Assembly (NCBI GenBank): GCA_963693305.1
Contig: OY855904.1
Location: 47,426,561 to 47,490,560 of the forward strand
DNA from: Meandrina meandrites
Lineage: Eukaryota; Cnidaria; Anthozoa; Scleractinia; Meandrinidae
DNA length: 64,000 bases
Reading direction: 5' to 3'
Under the pieces are notes generated by a model. It was not told the DNA's origin and made no database searches. It saw only the letters and a program-made list of their open reading frames with translations. Positions 1 to 9,453 of the stretch are shown here, in pieces. A program made the position numbers and the translations under genes. Each line of letters starts with the position of its first letter. Position 1 is the stretch's first letter.

Positions 1-1
1 A

Positions 2-592
2 CTGGATCCAACTGAATACACCATGTCAGACAGCTTCGGTGCAGTACTGTCTGGCTTAGGTAGTAATCTCGTTTTTCAAACTACGAAATTGTTAACAGAA
101 TTTAACCCAAGAGATGGGTTTACAGGTGTTTTCATAGTTAATTTAAATGAAAATGTCACTGAATCCGATGACTGGACTATTTATATGACATATAAATACG
201 ACTATATGCCAAGTAATAATAAGAGAATTAAAATAGAATTGGTTAATGGAAGTAGTTTTCATTATCCATGGTTGAAAGTAGAAAATGATAATTTATCACT
301 TGAATATGATCTCAATAATTATAGGGAGCAAATTAGAGCTGGTTATATAGGTAAATATATGAATCTCTGGTATACAAAGATACAGGATCAATTTCGAATT
401 GGCCTTTGTAATAATGCTATGAGTGTTAATCAGGTAATTTCTGGGTAAAATATAAATACATCCAACATTAAAATCAGTTCAGATTACTATGTACAAAGAA
501 TCGGTTTTAGTAAAACTGCATATCCGATAAATAATAAAGAGTATCATAAAATACAATTTTTAGATAAAGCAAAGGGTGTATTCTTCGAATAA
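2..592 (+). pseudogene. hypothetical protein, C-terminal part, of Polinton-like element
   Basis: An open frame comes in from the left edge of the window, passes a Met codon at 23 and runs to a TAA at 446-448. The same frame then stays open for another 47 codons to a TAA at 590-592, so the first stop looks like a nonsense mutation inside a longer protein. Residues are rich in Asn, Tyr and Lys with alternating polar/hydrophobic beta-strand-like stretches, and no catalytic motif is visible. The base composition and codon use (A/T third positions) match the virus-like genes at 3.9-17 kb, so I infer it belongs to the same element. A structural or capsid-associated role is possible but I do not recognise the family. 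The 5' end may lie outside the window. Confidence 0.45.
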
Positions 593-624
593 AAATTGCT
601 TAATTGTATAAACAATATATATAT

Positions 625-799
625 ATGAAAACTGTAGATTTAATACATGAAATAATACATAGCATTGAGCGTTTAATCACAAATATCAGGAAATTATATA
701 ACAGATTTAAAAATAGAAATAAAACATAGTCTAAGCATATAATATATATGCCGAAGCACGCAAAAATATATTCGAATGGAATCATATTAGTGACAAGTT
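625..799 (+). pseudogene. 5' part of a hypothetical gene split by a LINE
   Basis: A Met codon at 625 opens a 34-codon Lys/Asn-rich frame that stops at 727-729. A neighbouring frame then reads toward the LINE insertion point. Removing the LINE (800-3858) together with one copy of its target duplication joins that neighbouring frame directly to the frame that resumes at 3859. I infer one original gene, now broken by the insertion and by at least one small indel and a stop near 727-734. No known domain is recognised in this part. Confidence 0.35.
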
Positions 800-3700
800 T
801 TTTTTTTTTTTTTTTTTTCCAGTCAAGAAATTTTTATTTTGCAATACTACACTACTAAGTACAATACTTACATTACACCACTTACAATACTACATTTACT
901 TACAATATAATCAAGACATTACTTACAATACTTACATTACACTTCTTACTTACACTACTTACAATGCTACAGTCACTTACAATATAATGAGGACACCACT
1001 TACACTAATCACAACAGTGTCACGCATTACTTTTTACTCTCACTTCCGGTTAAAAAAAAAAGAAAAAAAAGGTAACACTTACGACGTACGATAAATAACA
1101 TTACTAACAGACTTCTACAAAACTACTTAGCATACATGTATTCAATAAGCTATGAAGATTTCTCAGCTAGATTATAAATCTATTCTCGTGCATGCATGGC
1201 TTCCTTTTAAAACGCTTATATTGGACTTGTTTTAATTTAATTTAATTTAATTTAATTTAATTATTTATTTATTCATTCGTTTTGAGGTTTAGGAACAGAA
1301 GGTACTAAAGAAGATAGGAAGCCAGGAAACCTTTCTATTTTTGGGAGTATTTCCTTTGTTTTGCAGGACCATATGTAATATCTAGCCGCAAGGAAGTAAA
1401 AGTACTGGTTTGTGTTGGATAGGGTGTCCGACCTCAGACCAATTATTATATCGGGAGTGAAAATGTCGGATTTTAGTTTTATTTGGCTCTCGGCCAACCA
1501 TTTCATAAAGCCCCGCCAAAAACAAGAGGTCTGGCTACAAGACCAAAATAGGTGAAAAAGGGTCTCCTTCTCGGTTCTACAAAAGGTACAAATATCATTA
1601 TCTTTAATTCCTATTTTGTTTAGAAAATCGTTTGTTGCTAAACGTCTGTGAAGTAGTTTAAACTGAAAGATAATTAATTTGGTATCTTTAGTGCTGCAGA
1701 AAGGGAGTTTGTAAGCCATTTCCCAATCGCTTGTTTCGGAACACTGAAGACTGCAGTCGGCACTCCATTTCTCTTGGCTTTTCCTAGGGCTACTCTGTTT
1801 AGCGCTGACTAGCTTTTTGTATGCCAATCTATTGGGTTTAGGAGCTTTTATGAAGTTTTCTACAAAAAGTCCTGAAAATTCTGGTATTTTTTCATTTTCG
1901 TTTTCTATGGCATTCCTTAACGATTTTATGCACGATACCAAACCGTGATAAACAAGAAAATTTGTTTTAACGTCGAAGCGTTCCTTAAGTTCAGTGAAAG
2001 ATAAGAAGTTGTCTGCGTCTTTCATCAAATGTCTGACATTTTGTATTCCTTTGGAAGACCATGATTTGTAGTAAATAGGTTTATTTCCGATTCTCACAAG
2101 CGAATTTTGCCAAAGAGGTAGAGAGAGCAAATTTTCAGTGGAGGTTATGTTACTGTCATAGCTGATTTCTGACCAGATTTTTAGAATTTCTGTTGTAAAG
2201 GCGTCCGATACATGTATAAACTTTGCCAAATCACTTTTGTTGAGGTTGCCTTTAAAGATAACATCTCCGCCACAATCACGTAATTCAGAATCAAAGAGTA
2301 GTTTCCATTTACCATGATTATTATTGTCCAAATACTTTTTGACCCATGTTGATTTGAGCGCTTTATTAAAAGACTTGATGTCGATCATCCTTAAGCCTCC
2401 ATTTTTATAATCACTGATCATTACGTCTCGCTTAATTTTGTCCTCCCTTCCACTCCAAAGAAAGCTGTAGAACACATTGTTAATCTCATCTAAAGCGGCC
2501 TGGTTTGTTGACAGCGGTGATAGAATATAAACAAGCTGAGAGGCGATTAGACTTTTTAATACGACGATTTTCCCCAAAAGGCTTAGACGACGGTATTCCC
2601 AGCCGCTTAAGCAATTTTTAACCTTTTGTAGTTTTTCGTTGTAGTTTGCTTTCATGCTAACCATGGGATCGGATGAAATCCATAGGCCTAAAGCCTTAAG
2701 TTTGTCTGTTACCCATTTTAAATCTTTTTCGGGACATAATTTATCTTGACGTCCAGCGCAAGCCCCAATCCAGAGAATTTCTGTTTTCTTGCTGTTAAGC
2801 CGCAAGCCAGATATCTCACCGAAAAGCTCTAGGTCGAGTAAGGCGGATGTAAAGGACTTTTTTGAGCCATCTAAAATCATAGTAGTATCGTCTGCATATT
2901 GACTAATCTTGATTTCATTTCCGCACACAGTGATCCCTTTTATATCTTTATTTGCTCTTATTTTATTAGCTAACACTTCTGCGCAAAGGATGAAAATGTA
3001 AGGAGAAAGGGGGCAACCTTGCGTGACTCCTCTTTCAGGGGTAAAGTAATTGCTTGCCCATCCGTTGTTAAGGACGCAGCTTTCTATGTTACGGTAGCAC
3101 AATTTGATCCAGTTTATTAATGACGTACCGAAATTGAAAGAACTTAGCGCTTTCCATATAAAAGACCATTCAACTGTGTCAAACGCTTTTTCGAAATCTA
3201 GAAACATTAACAGTCCGGGAATGTTGCGAGCAGCAGTGTGGTTTATTAAGCCATCTATTAATCTTATGTTTTCACCAATAAATCTTCCTTTGAAAAAACC
3301 GGTTTGGTCACTATCAATTAGTTTTGGAAGTACATTTTGTAGACGATTTGCAATGGCCTTAGCCGCTATTTTATAGTCGGAGTTCAATAGAGTAATTGGT
3401 CGCCAATTTTTAACAAAGTAAGGTTCTGCATCTTTTTTGGGTATAAGTTTAATTATCCCACGTCTTTGACTTATTGAGAATTTTCCTTCAATATAAGCGT
3501 AGTTAATTGCGTTTAAAAGGCAGTCTGAGATCTCATTCCAGAAAACTTTATAGAATTCTATGGGCAAACCATCCGAGCCTGGCGTTTTTCCGGGTTTCAT
3601 ACCTTTTAGAGCTTTTAAGCACTCTGCTTTGGTTAACATGCCCTCGCATTTTTCTTTTTCTTCAGGGTTCAATGATTTTGAAGCAGTATTTCCAAAAAAT

Positions 3701-3858
3701 AGGTCGTTAATTCGTGAATCATCACAGTCTGCCTTGGAGCTATAAATATTTCTGTAAAAGGTTTCGCATTCAGTCAAAATTTCTTTGTCTGAGCTGGCAA
3801 ATTCGTTGTCACCTAATTTAAGTTGACTAATTACGCCATTTTTGTAGTGCCTTTTTTC
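800..3858 (-). mobile_element. 5'-truncated non-LTR retrotransposon (LINE, L1/Tx1-like) with 11-bp target duplication
   Basis: The element lies on the minus strand. Its poly(A) tail appears as a T run that ends at 818 and abuts the left target site. The same 11 bases, AGTGACAAGTT, occur at 789-799 and again at 3859-3869, which is a target-site duplication. A 3' untranslated stretch of about 450 bp (819-1272) ends in TTTAA repeats near 1231-1260. The coding frame stays open to the right breakpoint with no start, so the 5' end with the endonuclease is missing, as usual for target-primed reverse transcription. The insertion splits a gene of the Polinton-like element. Confidence 0.9.
1273..3858 (-). 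CDS. LINE ORF2 fragment: reverse transcriptase with C-terminal zinc knuckle
   Basis: This encodes the reverse transcriptase of the LINE. The frame is open from the truncation point at 3858 down to the stop at 1273, about 860 codons with no internal stop. Visible RT landmarks are the finger region 'NWRPITLLN', the first catalytic block 'FLDFEKAFDTVEW', the 'GVTQGCPLSP' block and the active-site 'YADD' at about 2888-2899. Near the C-terminus 'CTFCRTEKETLFHLFWSC' is the CCHC zinc-binding motif (zf-RVT) typical of L1/Tx1-type elements. The apurinic endonuclease domain that should precede it is absent. The long uninterrupted frame suggests a recent insertion. It would need the lost 5' half for autonomous movement. 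Confidence 0.88.
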   Translation of the reverse strand, partial: EKRHYKNGVISQLKLGDNEFASSDKEILTECETFYRNIYSSKADCDDSRINDLFFGNTASKSLNPEEKEKCEGMLTKAECLKALKGMKPGKTPGSDGLPIEFYKVFWNEISDCLLNAINYAYIEGKFSISQRRGIIKLIPKKDAEPYFVKNWRPITLLNSDYKIAAKAIANRLQNVLPKLIDSDQTGFFKGRFIGENIRLIDGLINHTAARNIPGLLMFLDFEKAFDTVEWSFIWKALSSFNFGTSLINWIKLCYRNIESCVLNNGWASNYFTPERGVTQGCPLSPYIFILCAEVLANKIRANKDIKGITVCGNEIKISQYADDTTMILDGSKKSFTSALLDLELFGEISGLRLNSKKTEILWIGACAGRQDKLCPEKDLKWVTDKLKALGLWISSDPMVSMKANYNEKLQKVKNCLSGWEYRRLSLLGKIVVLKSLIASQLVYILSPLSTNQAALDEINNVFYSFLWSGREDKIKRDVMISDYKNGGLRMIDIKSFNKALKSTWVKKYLDNNNHGKWKLLFDSELRDCGGDVIFKGNLNKSDLAKFIHVSDAFTTEILKIWSEISYDSNITSTENLLSLPLWQNSLVRIGNKPIYYKSWSSKGIQNVRHLMKDADNFLSFTELKERFDVKTNFLVYHGLVSCIKSLRNAIENENEKIPEFSGLFVENFIKAPKPNRLAYKKLVSAKQSSPRKSQEKWSADCSLQCSETSDWEMAYKLPFCSTKDTKLIIFQFKLLHRRLATNDFLNKIGIKDNDICTFCRTEKETLFHLFWSCSQTSCFWRGFMKWLAESQIKLKSDIFTPDIIIGLRSDTLSNTNQYFYFLAARYYIWSCKTKEILPKIERFPGFLSSLVPSVPKPQNE

Positions 3859-4305
3859 AGTGACAAGTTAAATCAAGCGCAAATTCAAGAATTGAAAGAA
3901 TACTACATAGCATACCATAAGAAGTGTTGGTGTTATAAACAAGCTACAAAAAGCTTTAGAAGGCTGAAATTGATAGGCAATTTGCTGGCTATTTCATTTG
4001 CTTCGGGGGGTATAGTATCGTCCATTTCAACAGGCGGAATCGGCCTGATTGCAATCAGTACGGGAGCTTTATTGATACAAAGCTGGCTTCAGCATCAGAA
4101 TCTCGATTTGAAAATTCAAAATTGTATATATGCATACCAATCCTATATACATATACTTCACACAATAAAATTTATTTTGTGAACGGGCGAATTCGACCTA
4201 TCCAATATCCTGATAACGATGAAAAACACCGATAACTACATAAGTGATAACAGTCCAATAATCGATCGGTATCTGCTTAAATACGATAAAAAATTCACTT
4301 CATAA
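3859..4305 (+). pseudogene. 3' part of the LINE-split hypothetical gene, with hydrophobic Gly-rich segment
   Basis: The frame resumes at the right target duplication and reads 107 codons to a TGA at 4180-4182. It stays open in the same frame for another 40 codons to a TAA at 4303-4305. The first half is charged and helical with Cys/Tyr residues. It is followed by a Gly/Ser/Ile-rich hydrophobic stretch of about 30 residues (roughly 3984-4078) that could be a membrane-active or transmembrane segment. I do not recognise the family. Small proteins with such segments are common among minor capsid or membrane proteins of virus-like elements, but that role is only a guess. The 3' end overlaps the convergent VLTF3-like gene by 11 bases. 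Confidence 0.4.
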
Positions 4306-4855
4306 TATGCATAATTTGGTCATTTTTTAATTGAAGAATTTTAGCCCAATATCTATTATAAAATTGAAGGGTTTTTTTCGATTTTGAAACCTTTATGAAC
4401 TCAAAAGGAAGACCAAGCAACATAAACAGTTGTCTAATAACGAATTTTGTATTAATCATCCTTTTTCTGTTATTATTAACAAGATGAATAACAGATCCAA
4501 TTATTTCGAATGTCTTATAAATTTTATCCCTTTGTTTATAAGTCAATGTGATTTTATTCTCATAGCAAATAGAATTCAGCGTATTCTCGATATGATAAAA
4601 GCGCTTGTTTACTGACTTGCGTCGTATGCGATACATATTTTGATAAAAATCAATATAATTTGATGTATATTTATAGCTTTGAGTACCGCAATTTTGGCAT
4701 ACTTTCATATATGCATCTTCCAAAATATCATGTTTATCACAGCAATGGTCAACAAAATTATCTCCTGCATATAATAGCTGTTCACAATAAGGGCATGTAG
4801 ACTCTTCCATATTCTTTAATTCATCGTGAATTTGTGAATTACAACTCATTCTCAT
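4295..4855 (-). CDS. VLTF3-like late transcription factor (probable)
   Basis: A 186-residue protein on the minus strand starting at an ATG. The N-terminus has a zinc-ribbon-like set of cysteines: 'CPYC' near residue 21 and 'CQNCG' near residue 53, with a Cys/His-rich stretch between. The C-terminal half has a Lys/Arg/Tyr pattern ('RRKSVNKRFYHIENTL'), a helical middle, then 'FVIRQLFMLLGLPFE' and a final Lys-rich 'FYNRYWAKI'. This order resembles the VLTF3 family (poxvirus late transcription factor 3 and its relatives in other large DNA viruses), which acts with viral RNA polymerase at late promoters. It is recognised by pattern only; a divergent TFIIB-like protein is the alternative. The frame is intact, unlike most neighbours, and it converges on the gene at 3859-4305. 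Confidence 0.5.
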   Translation of the reverse strand: MRMSCNSQIHDELKNMEESTCPYCEQLLYAGDNFVDHCCDKHDILEDAYMKVCQNCGTQSYKYTSNYIDFYQNMYRIRRKSVNKRFYHIENTLNSICYENKITLTYKQRDKIYKTFEIIGSVIHLVNNNRKRMINTKFVIRQLFMLLGLPFEFIKVSKSKKTLQFYNRYWAKILQLKNDQIMHIMK

Positions 4856-5216
4856 ACTATTGTATGATATTAAATTTTATGTTTCTACCACATGACGTAA
4901 CGGTACAGCTGTTTTTTTGCAGTAAATTTCAGAGTAAAATTTTGAGTAAAATTTTACTCAAAATTTTGAGTAAACTTTTTGAGTAAATTTTACTTGAATA
5001 ATTGTCGTAATATGATTGGTCGAGGGGAATCATACGACTGCCTCATGACCTTGGATTTAAGAAGCATTTTAAATATTAATCATTTCAAAACCGTTGGGGT
5101 TCCATCCCTGATTTACATATTTTATTTTTTAGTATAAGAGCACAGTTTGATTACAATAGGAGTTGTAATCAAACCCATTTCTCTTATATACTATTAAATG
5201 ATATTAAATTTTTATG
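4854..5216. repeat. imperfect direct repeat flanking two palindromes
   Basis: A 28-29-bp sequence at 4854-4881 recurs with small differences at 5188-5216. Between them lie a perfect 32-bp palindrome at 4936-4967, built on GAGTAAAATTTTACTC and followed by further GAGTAAA copies, and a hairpin with 12-base arms (GTTTGATTACAA at 5145-5156 and its complement at 5163-5174). The block sits just upstream of the VLTF3-like gene. It may be an inserted small palindromic element or a regulatory/replication structure. Sequence alone does not decide. Confidence 0.5.
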
Positions 5217-7380
5217 ACAAACAAACGAGATTGCTAGGGCGAATATCTCTAATATTACAATTCATAGGTAATATGCAATGGTCATTATTTAATAAACCGT
5301 GGTAGCATTCGTACATAAAATTTATTTTCCAAATCTTAGTCCTCCAACGGAATAAACCAGCTATGTTAAGCACAATATACCCATAACGGTCGATACTCTG
5401 CTTTGGAGATTTATGGTGAATATATTATTTGACCTTGGTCATTACAGCCGTATTTTTTATACCTGGGATGGATACGATATTCGATACCGTTAATTTGAAC
5501 ACTCTTTGAATCCATTTATCTATATAATAATAATAATATATACATTTAGGCAGGCCTAAAAGCGGAGCTCCCATTTATCATTTTTTTTGCTCGAGTAAAT
5601 TACAGTGTTACCAAATAAGAAACCACACTATATTTCTAAGCTTATACCGTGGCCCATATAGGTACAAAAAACCTCTCATGATTTTGTCGACGAAAGCGAC
5701 GTCAATATATTTCGTGGTTTATAACCCGTCTGAATTTTCCTGCCTTTAGTGGCAGGTTCTAAAATTGAAATTGACGAGTGCACTTCATTGGGTTCCTCAC
5801 GTATGCACGTAGGCGCAAAACAAATCTTAGTAAAACTTTTTACAACGTTTACTGTACACTAATTCGTACACTAATTCGTAATACACCTCTATGAGTTATT
5901 CAATGTAAAAAGAACCTTGACCTTGTTTTTATTACTACAAAACCATCAGAGGAAGAAAATCAACTCAAGGCAAAAACAGAAAACAAAGTGAACTCGCTGC
6001 TTAACACAGTAAACAAAATGAACTCACGCAAATTGATGGTGCCGGTTATGTAAGTTATTTTAAAGCAGTTTTTGTGTAAGAATTGTTGGCAGTTTGTGAT
6101 TTGGAAAGTGGTGCACGCTAACTTAGAATAAGCTTACAATGTTGTTTTGACTGTTTTGAACTGTCTTCTTTTCGTTGTGGTTTGGTTGCATGATTTACTA
6201 ATTCTGTTTTATGGTCTTTTATCGTACGCGTTGCTATTAAAATGCCTAAGAGAATATTATGTAGAGAACTGAATGAATTTTCTTCATTTCTGGTAAGTAA
6301 ATATGCGGTAGGTTAAGTCTGAACCCACTCAGCCTAGCACAGGTAACTCGCAACGAAACTGGCAAATTCAACACACTCACTAATAAGCAGAGATAAGAGA
6401 ATTAAGCTAAATAATTTGTTTTCAAAATCCAATAATGAACATCACAGTTAACTCCACTAACTAAAACCGAAAATAATTAGTCTAAACAAAATATTTACTA
6501 AACAAAATTAATGTGTAAAATGTATAAACATGAACAGGCTTGATAAATATTTACGTGAAGATCTGAAAACCGACACAACTTCAAATTCATTCATTAATGA
6601 AGTATAATTCCCTCAATATAAAACTAGGCTTATGCTTAGTGCATACATTTACGTTTGTTACCTCATTATAATTGAAGAAGGCTTATAAATTCTGCAGGGC
6701 AAAGCTCTCAAACCAGCCCAATCGTATCGGACACGAACACGGCAGTCTCGTTGCAAGCTTAGTCCAACACCAGCGACATATTCATTATATGAATTATCAC
6801 CGAACAACAATTTCTTTCTTTCCATCGGTGTAGCCTTTAACAGTCGTTTATCCTTCACTTCAGTGAACTTGATCGGCTCTGAATTCACTTTTGTTTGAGC
6901 TCAATTCAGTGATATTCAGCCTTGCTCAGCCGCAGGTCGAACCTTGGACATCGCGCTCTTTTTGACTTGTTATCCAGTATATCATGTTCAAATCGGCAAT
7001 TATTTCGGATCTTCCCGTTAAGAGGTTGTCCTAAATCATTTGGCATAGGTTTCCATGATGTACATGAGTAAATAAAGCGAGAAATATCACGAAAATTGAT
7101 GTTCGCCGGCAGCTTTCTTCGCATCTTTCATTCAGTGAACAGCGTACCAAAGATTTACCGCCTTTTCGAACAATCGCTTCGTTTAAGTTGAAATGAAATG
7201 TCCAGATCATTTATTTAACACATAGTTAATATGTTTAACATGAGAAAAAAACTAAACTAAATATTTCTAAAATAGATTTAGCCAAGTCTAAAAGCAGTGG
7301 GTTATTTACCTTGCCCTTTATTTCAAATCTAAATTTACGCGATGATAAAATTATCAGGCTAAGTGAGGCTAAGTAAAAAC
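5217..7380. other. non-coding stretch without a recognised gene
   Basis: No long frame or recognisable domain is present. Two short minus-strand frames (6658-6888 and 6906-7124) are open, but they match no family I know and lack supporting context. The composition is less AT-rich than the flanking virus-like genes. The stretch may therefore be host or other repeat DNA lying between two parts of the Polinton-like element. Confidence 0.5.
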
Positions 7381-7760
7381 TGAGTACTTGAGCCCGCGAT
7401 CAATTGGAAAACCTTTAGTCAGCGGTCAACTTCCAAAAAAGACGTCACCTCGATTAGCTCTACACCTGAGCCCGCGATATGGTCATGTGATACTGGTCAG
7501 CGGATACCTTTTTTTGACAGCTGTCAATTGACCATGACATGGAAGTTCAATATCAAAGATTTAGACTAACAGTAACCAAAGCGGTAATTGTCCTGTGACT
7601 CCCCTCCCCCTCCCCCAGAGTCTGTACGGACGGACGGACGGACGTACGGTCAGGTGATTACCAAATTTTCTCGGCTTGGTGGTTTACCAAATTTTCTTAC
7701 CCATGGGGCTCCGCTGGCGCGCTTCGCGCGCTGGAGCTCCGCTATAAATTTAATTCTCAG
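7381..7760. repeat. interspersed repeat fragment with CGGA run and GC-rich foot
   Basis: The segment holds 'gagcccgcgat' twice (7391 and 7469 region), a C-rich tract at 7602-7616, a (CGGA)n run at 7625-7646, the phrase 'accaaattttct' twice (about 7660 and 7686), and a GC-rich hairpin around 'GGCGCGCTTCGCGCGC' at 7716-7731. It looks like the 3' end of a dispersed element; such C-rich plus CGGA-run sequences are common in coral genomes. No coding potential is seen. Confidence 0.4.
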
Positions 7761-7926
7761 ATTATTCTATATATTATATAGAATGATAGCTTTGTGTTCA
7801 GGTGTGAGAGCAAGGCTAATGAAAACGAACTAAATTTACTATTTGCAGATCAGCAGAGCAATGACCAACAAATTGACAAACGAATTTAATATTTACATTT
7901 AAAATATACACTATATATATATCATA

Positions 7927-8115
7927 ATGGAGGAAGGACCACAACAGAGGAAGGTCGTTTTCATGACTTTGAGTAAAAAAGTTTGTGATATATGTGGAAA
8001 CGATATTAACGATGATCACGATGACATAATTCGATTATTGATTGACTCTCTCAATAAAGACAATAGATTTGATTTAATTGAATTAAGTGATGATGAAAGT
8101 GATAAAAATGATTAA
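7927..8115 (+). CDS. small acidic Cys-containing protein, unknown
   Basis: A 62-residue frame starting at an ATG just after a TATA-rich stretch (7908-7922). It contains one 'CDIC' pair near residue 21 and ends in an Asp/Glu/Ser-rich tail. AT-rich codon use matches the neighbouring virus-like genes. It is divergent from the HNH gene that ends at 8273. No family is recognised. It may be a regulator or accessory protein of the element, or the remnant of a zinc-binding domain. Confidence 0.35.
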   Translation: MEEGPQQRKVVFMTLSKKVCDICGNDINDDHDDIIRLLIDSLNKDNRFDLIELSDDESDKND

Positions 8116-8272
8116 CATTTAAAAGCAAAGTTATGTAATATATATTGTGTAGGGTAAGCTAAGCCCAAGAAGGGTACAGTGTTTTTAAACATCTGATTTT
8201 AGCTATTTATGATAGCCAATATATTTAAATATACTGGTTATCAATATTTAATGTTAACTGTAATCTGTCCCA

Positions 8273-9324
8273 TTATTGCTTAATATCATTATTACACTTT
8301 TTTGTATGATAATATTTGATTCCATTCTTGATAATCTGGTTACAATTAGGACATGAATATGATTTCTGCATCCATCGTTTTAGACATTCTTTTTGATGCA
8401 TTTTTCTGTCTTCATCCGATAGTCTTTTTGGTCTAATATTTGGTGATTTAATGTAATTTTCAGGTAATTCATTTTCACAAATATATTCGAATTTATAAGC
8501 TTGTTTGTCTTTTTTAGAGATTCCAGTCTTGCAATTATTTAATCCCTCACAGACCATTTTTACTATACCTACATTGATATACAAATGCTGTTGTATAGCA
8601 TGCATACTATTGTAATATGATACATCATTTGTGACCTGATCGATAGCCTTCACACATCTTTTGTTTTTATGGTTTTTAGAAGCAAAACTATAATCACGAT
8701 CTTTGGCTGATTTCTTGCAATTTTCTTTCTGTGTCATTAATTCAAGGTTGTTTAATTGATTATTGGTTTTATCGTCGTCTATATTATCTATAACGTTTTT
8801 ATCAGGGATAAGCCCATAAAAGCACTCCCAGACAAAACGATGAACTTGATACGTTTTACTACTTGTTTTAGAATTATTTCTGACTGTAATTGTCAGATAT
8901 CCACTATGACATTTGTTTCCATTTAACGACCGTTTTTTTATCAATGTTCATGACCATACCAGCCTTATTAGAACCATAGTTACTGTAAATTGGATGTTGA
9001 TTATATACATCGTTCTTTTTTTGGCTTATTAATTTAAGATTGCATAAACGATTGTCGCTTGTATCTTTATTAATATGTACTACCGTTTTACTTTTTGGTA
9101 TCATATTATAATGACATTCCCAAATAAACTCATGTATTTTGTATGTTGTATTTCCATATTGTGGGTGCTTTCTAACCAAACACTTGCAAAATCCATCTCT
9201 TCCCTTTGTACCGATTAAAGGCTGTTTTTTTAACAATATTGATGATTTTACCGGCCTCATTTGAAGCAAATAGATTGTATATCTTGTGTGATTTATAAGT
9301 TTCGTTATCCAGTTTTATTTCCAT
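8273..9324 (-). pseudogene. tandem double-HNH endonuclease-like protein, three frames joined at two A7 runs
   Basis: Read from an ATG at 9324, the gene needs the same +1 shift twice. One lies at the A7 tract of 9225-9231 and the other at the A7 tract of 8933-8939, each after 'KK' at the matching position of a repeated domain. If both shifts are accepted about 349 codons are covered. Each repeat has an HNH-type fold signature: 'IHEFIWECHYNMIP' then 'VVHINKDTSDNRLCNLKL', and 'VHRFVWECFYGLIP' then 'VIDNIDDDKTNNQLNNLEL'. The first keeps the catalytic-type His (VHIN); in the second it is Asn (IDNI). The C-terminus has a Cys/His finger, 'CPNCNQII...HTKKC'. HNH proteins cut DNA and travel with phages, giant viruses and homing elements. 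The alternatives are simple homopolymer decay or assembly error. Confidence 0.6.
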
Positions 9325-9453
9325 ATAAATTAGTATATCGCCTTATACTTATGTCACTTTGAAAAATAAGTTTATGAAATAATATTTTTCAGTTAATGCT
9401 TAAAGAGAAAATGATTTTATAGAATTAATGGAAAAAATATCTCTAACATATAT

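Noticed and set aside
600..785. Minus-strand 61-codon hydrophobic frame
   Set aside because: Low-complexity Ile/Tyr/Leu composition from AT-rich DNA, and it overlaps the plus-strand gene fragment.
3104..3745. Plus-strand frames inside the LINE
   Set aside because: They are reverse-strand shadows of the reverse transcriptase frame.
6658..7124. Two adjacent minus-strand frames as one broken gene
   Set aside because: No recognisable motif, no evidence for joining and no neighbours that support it.
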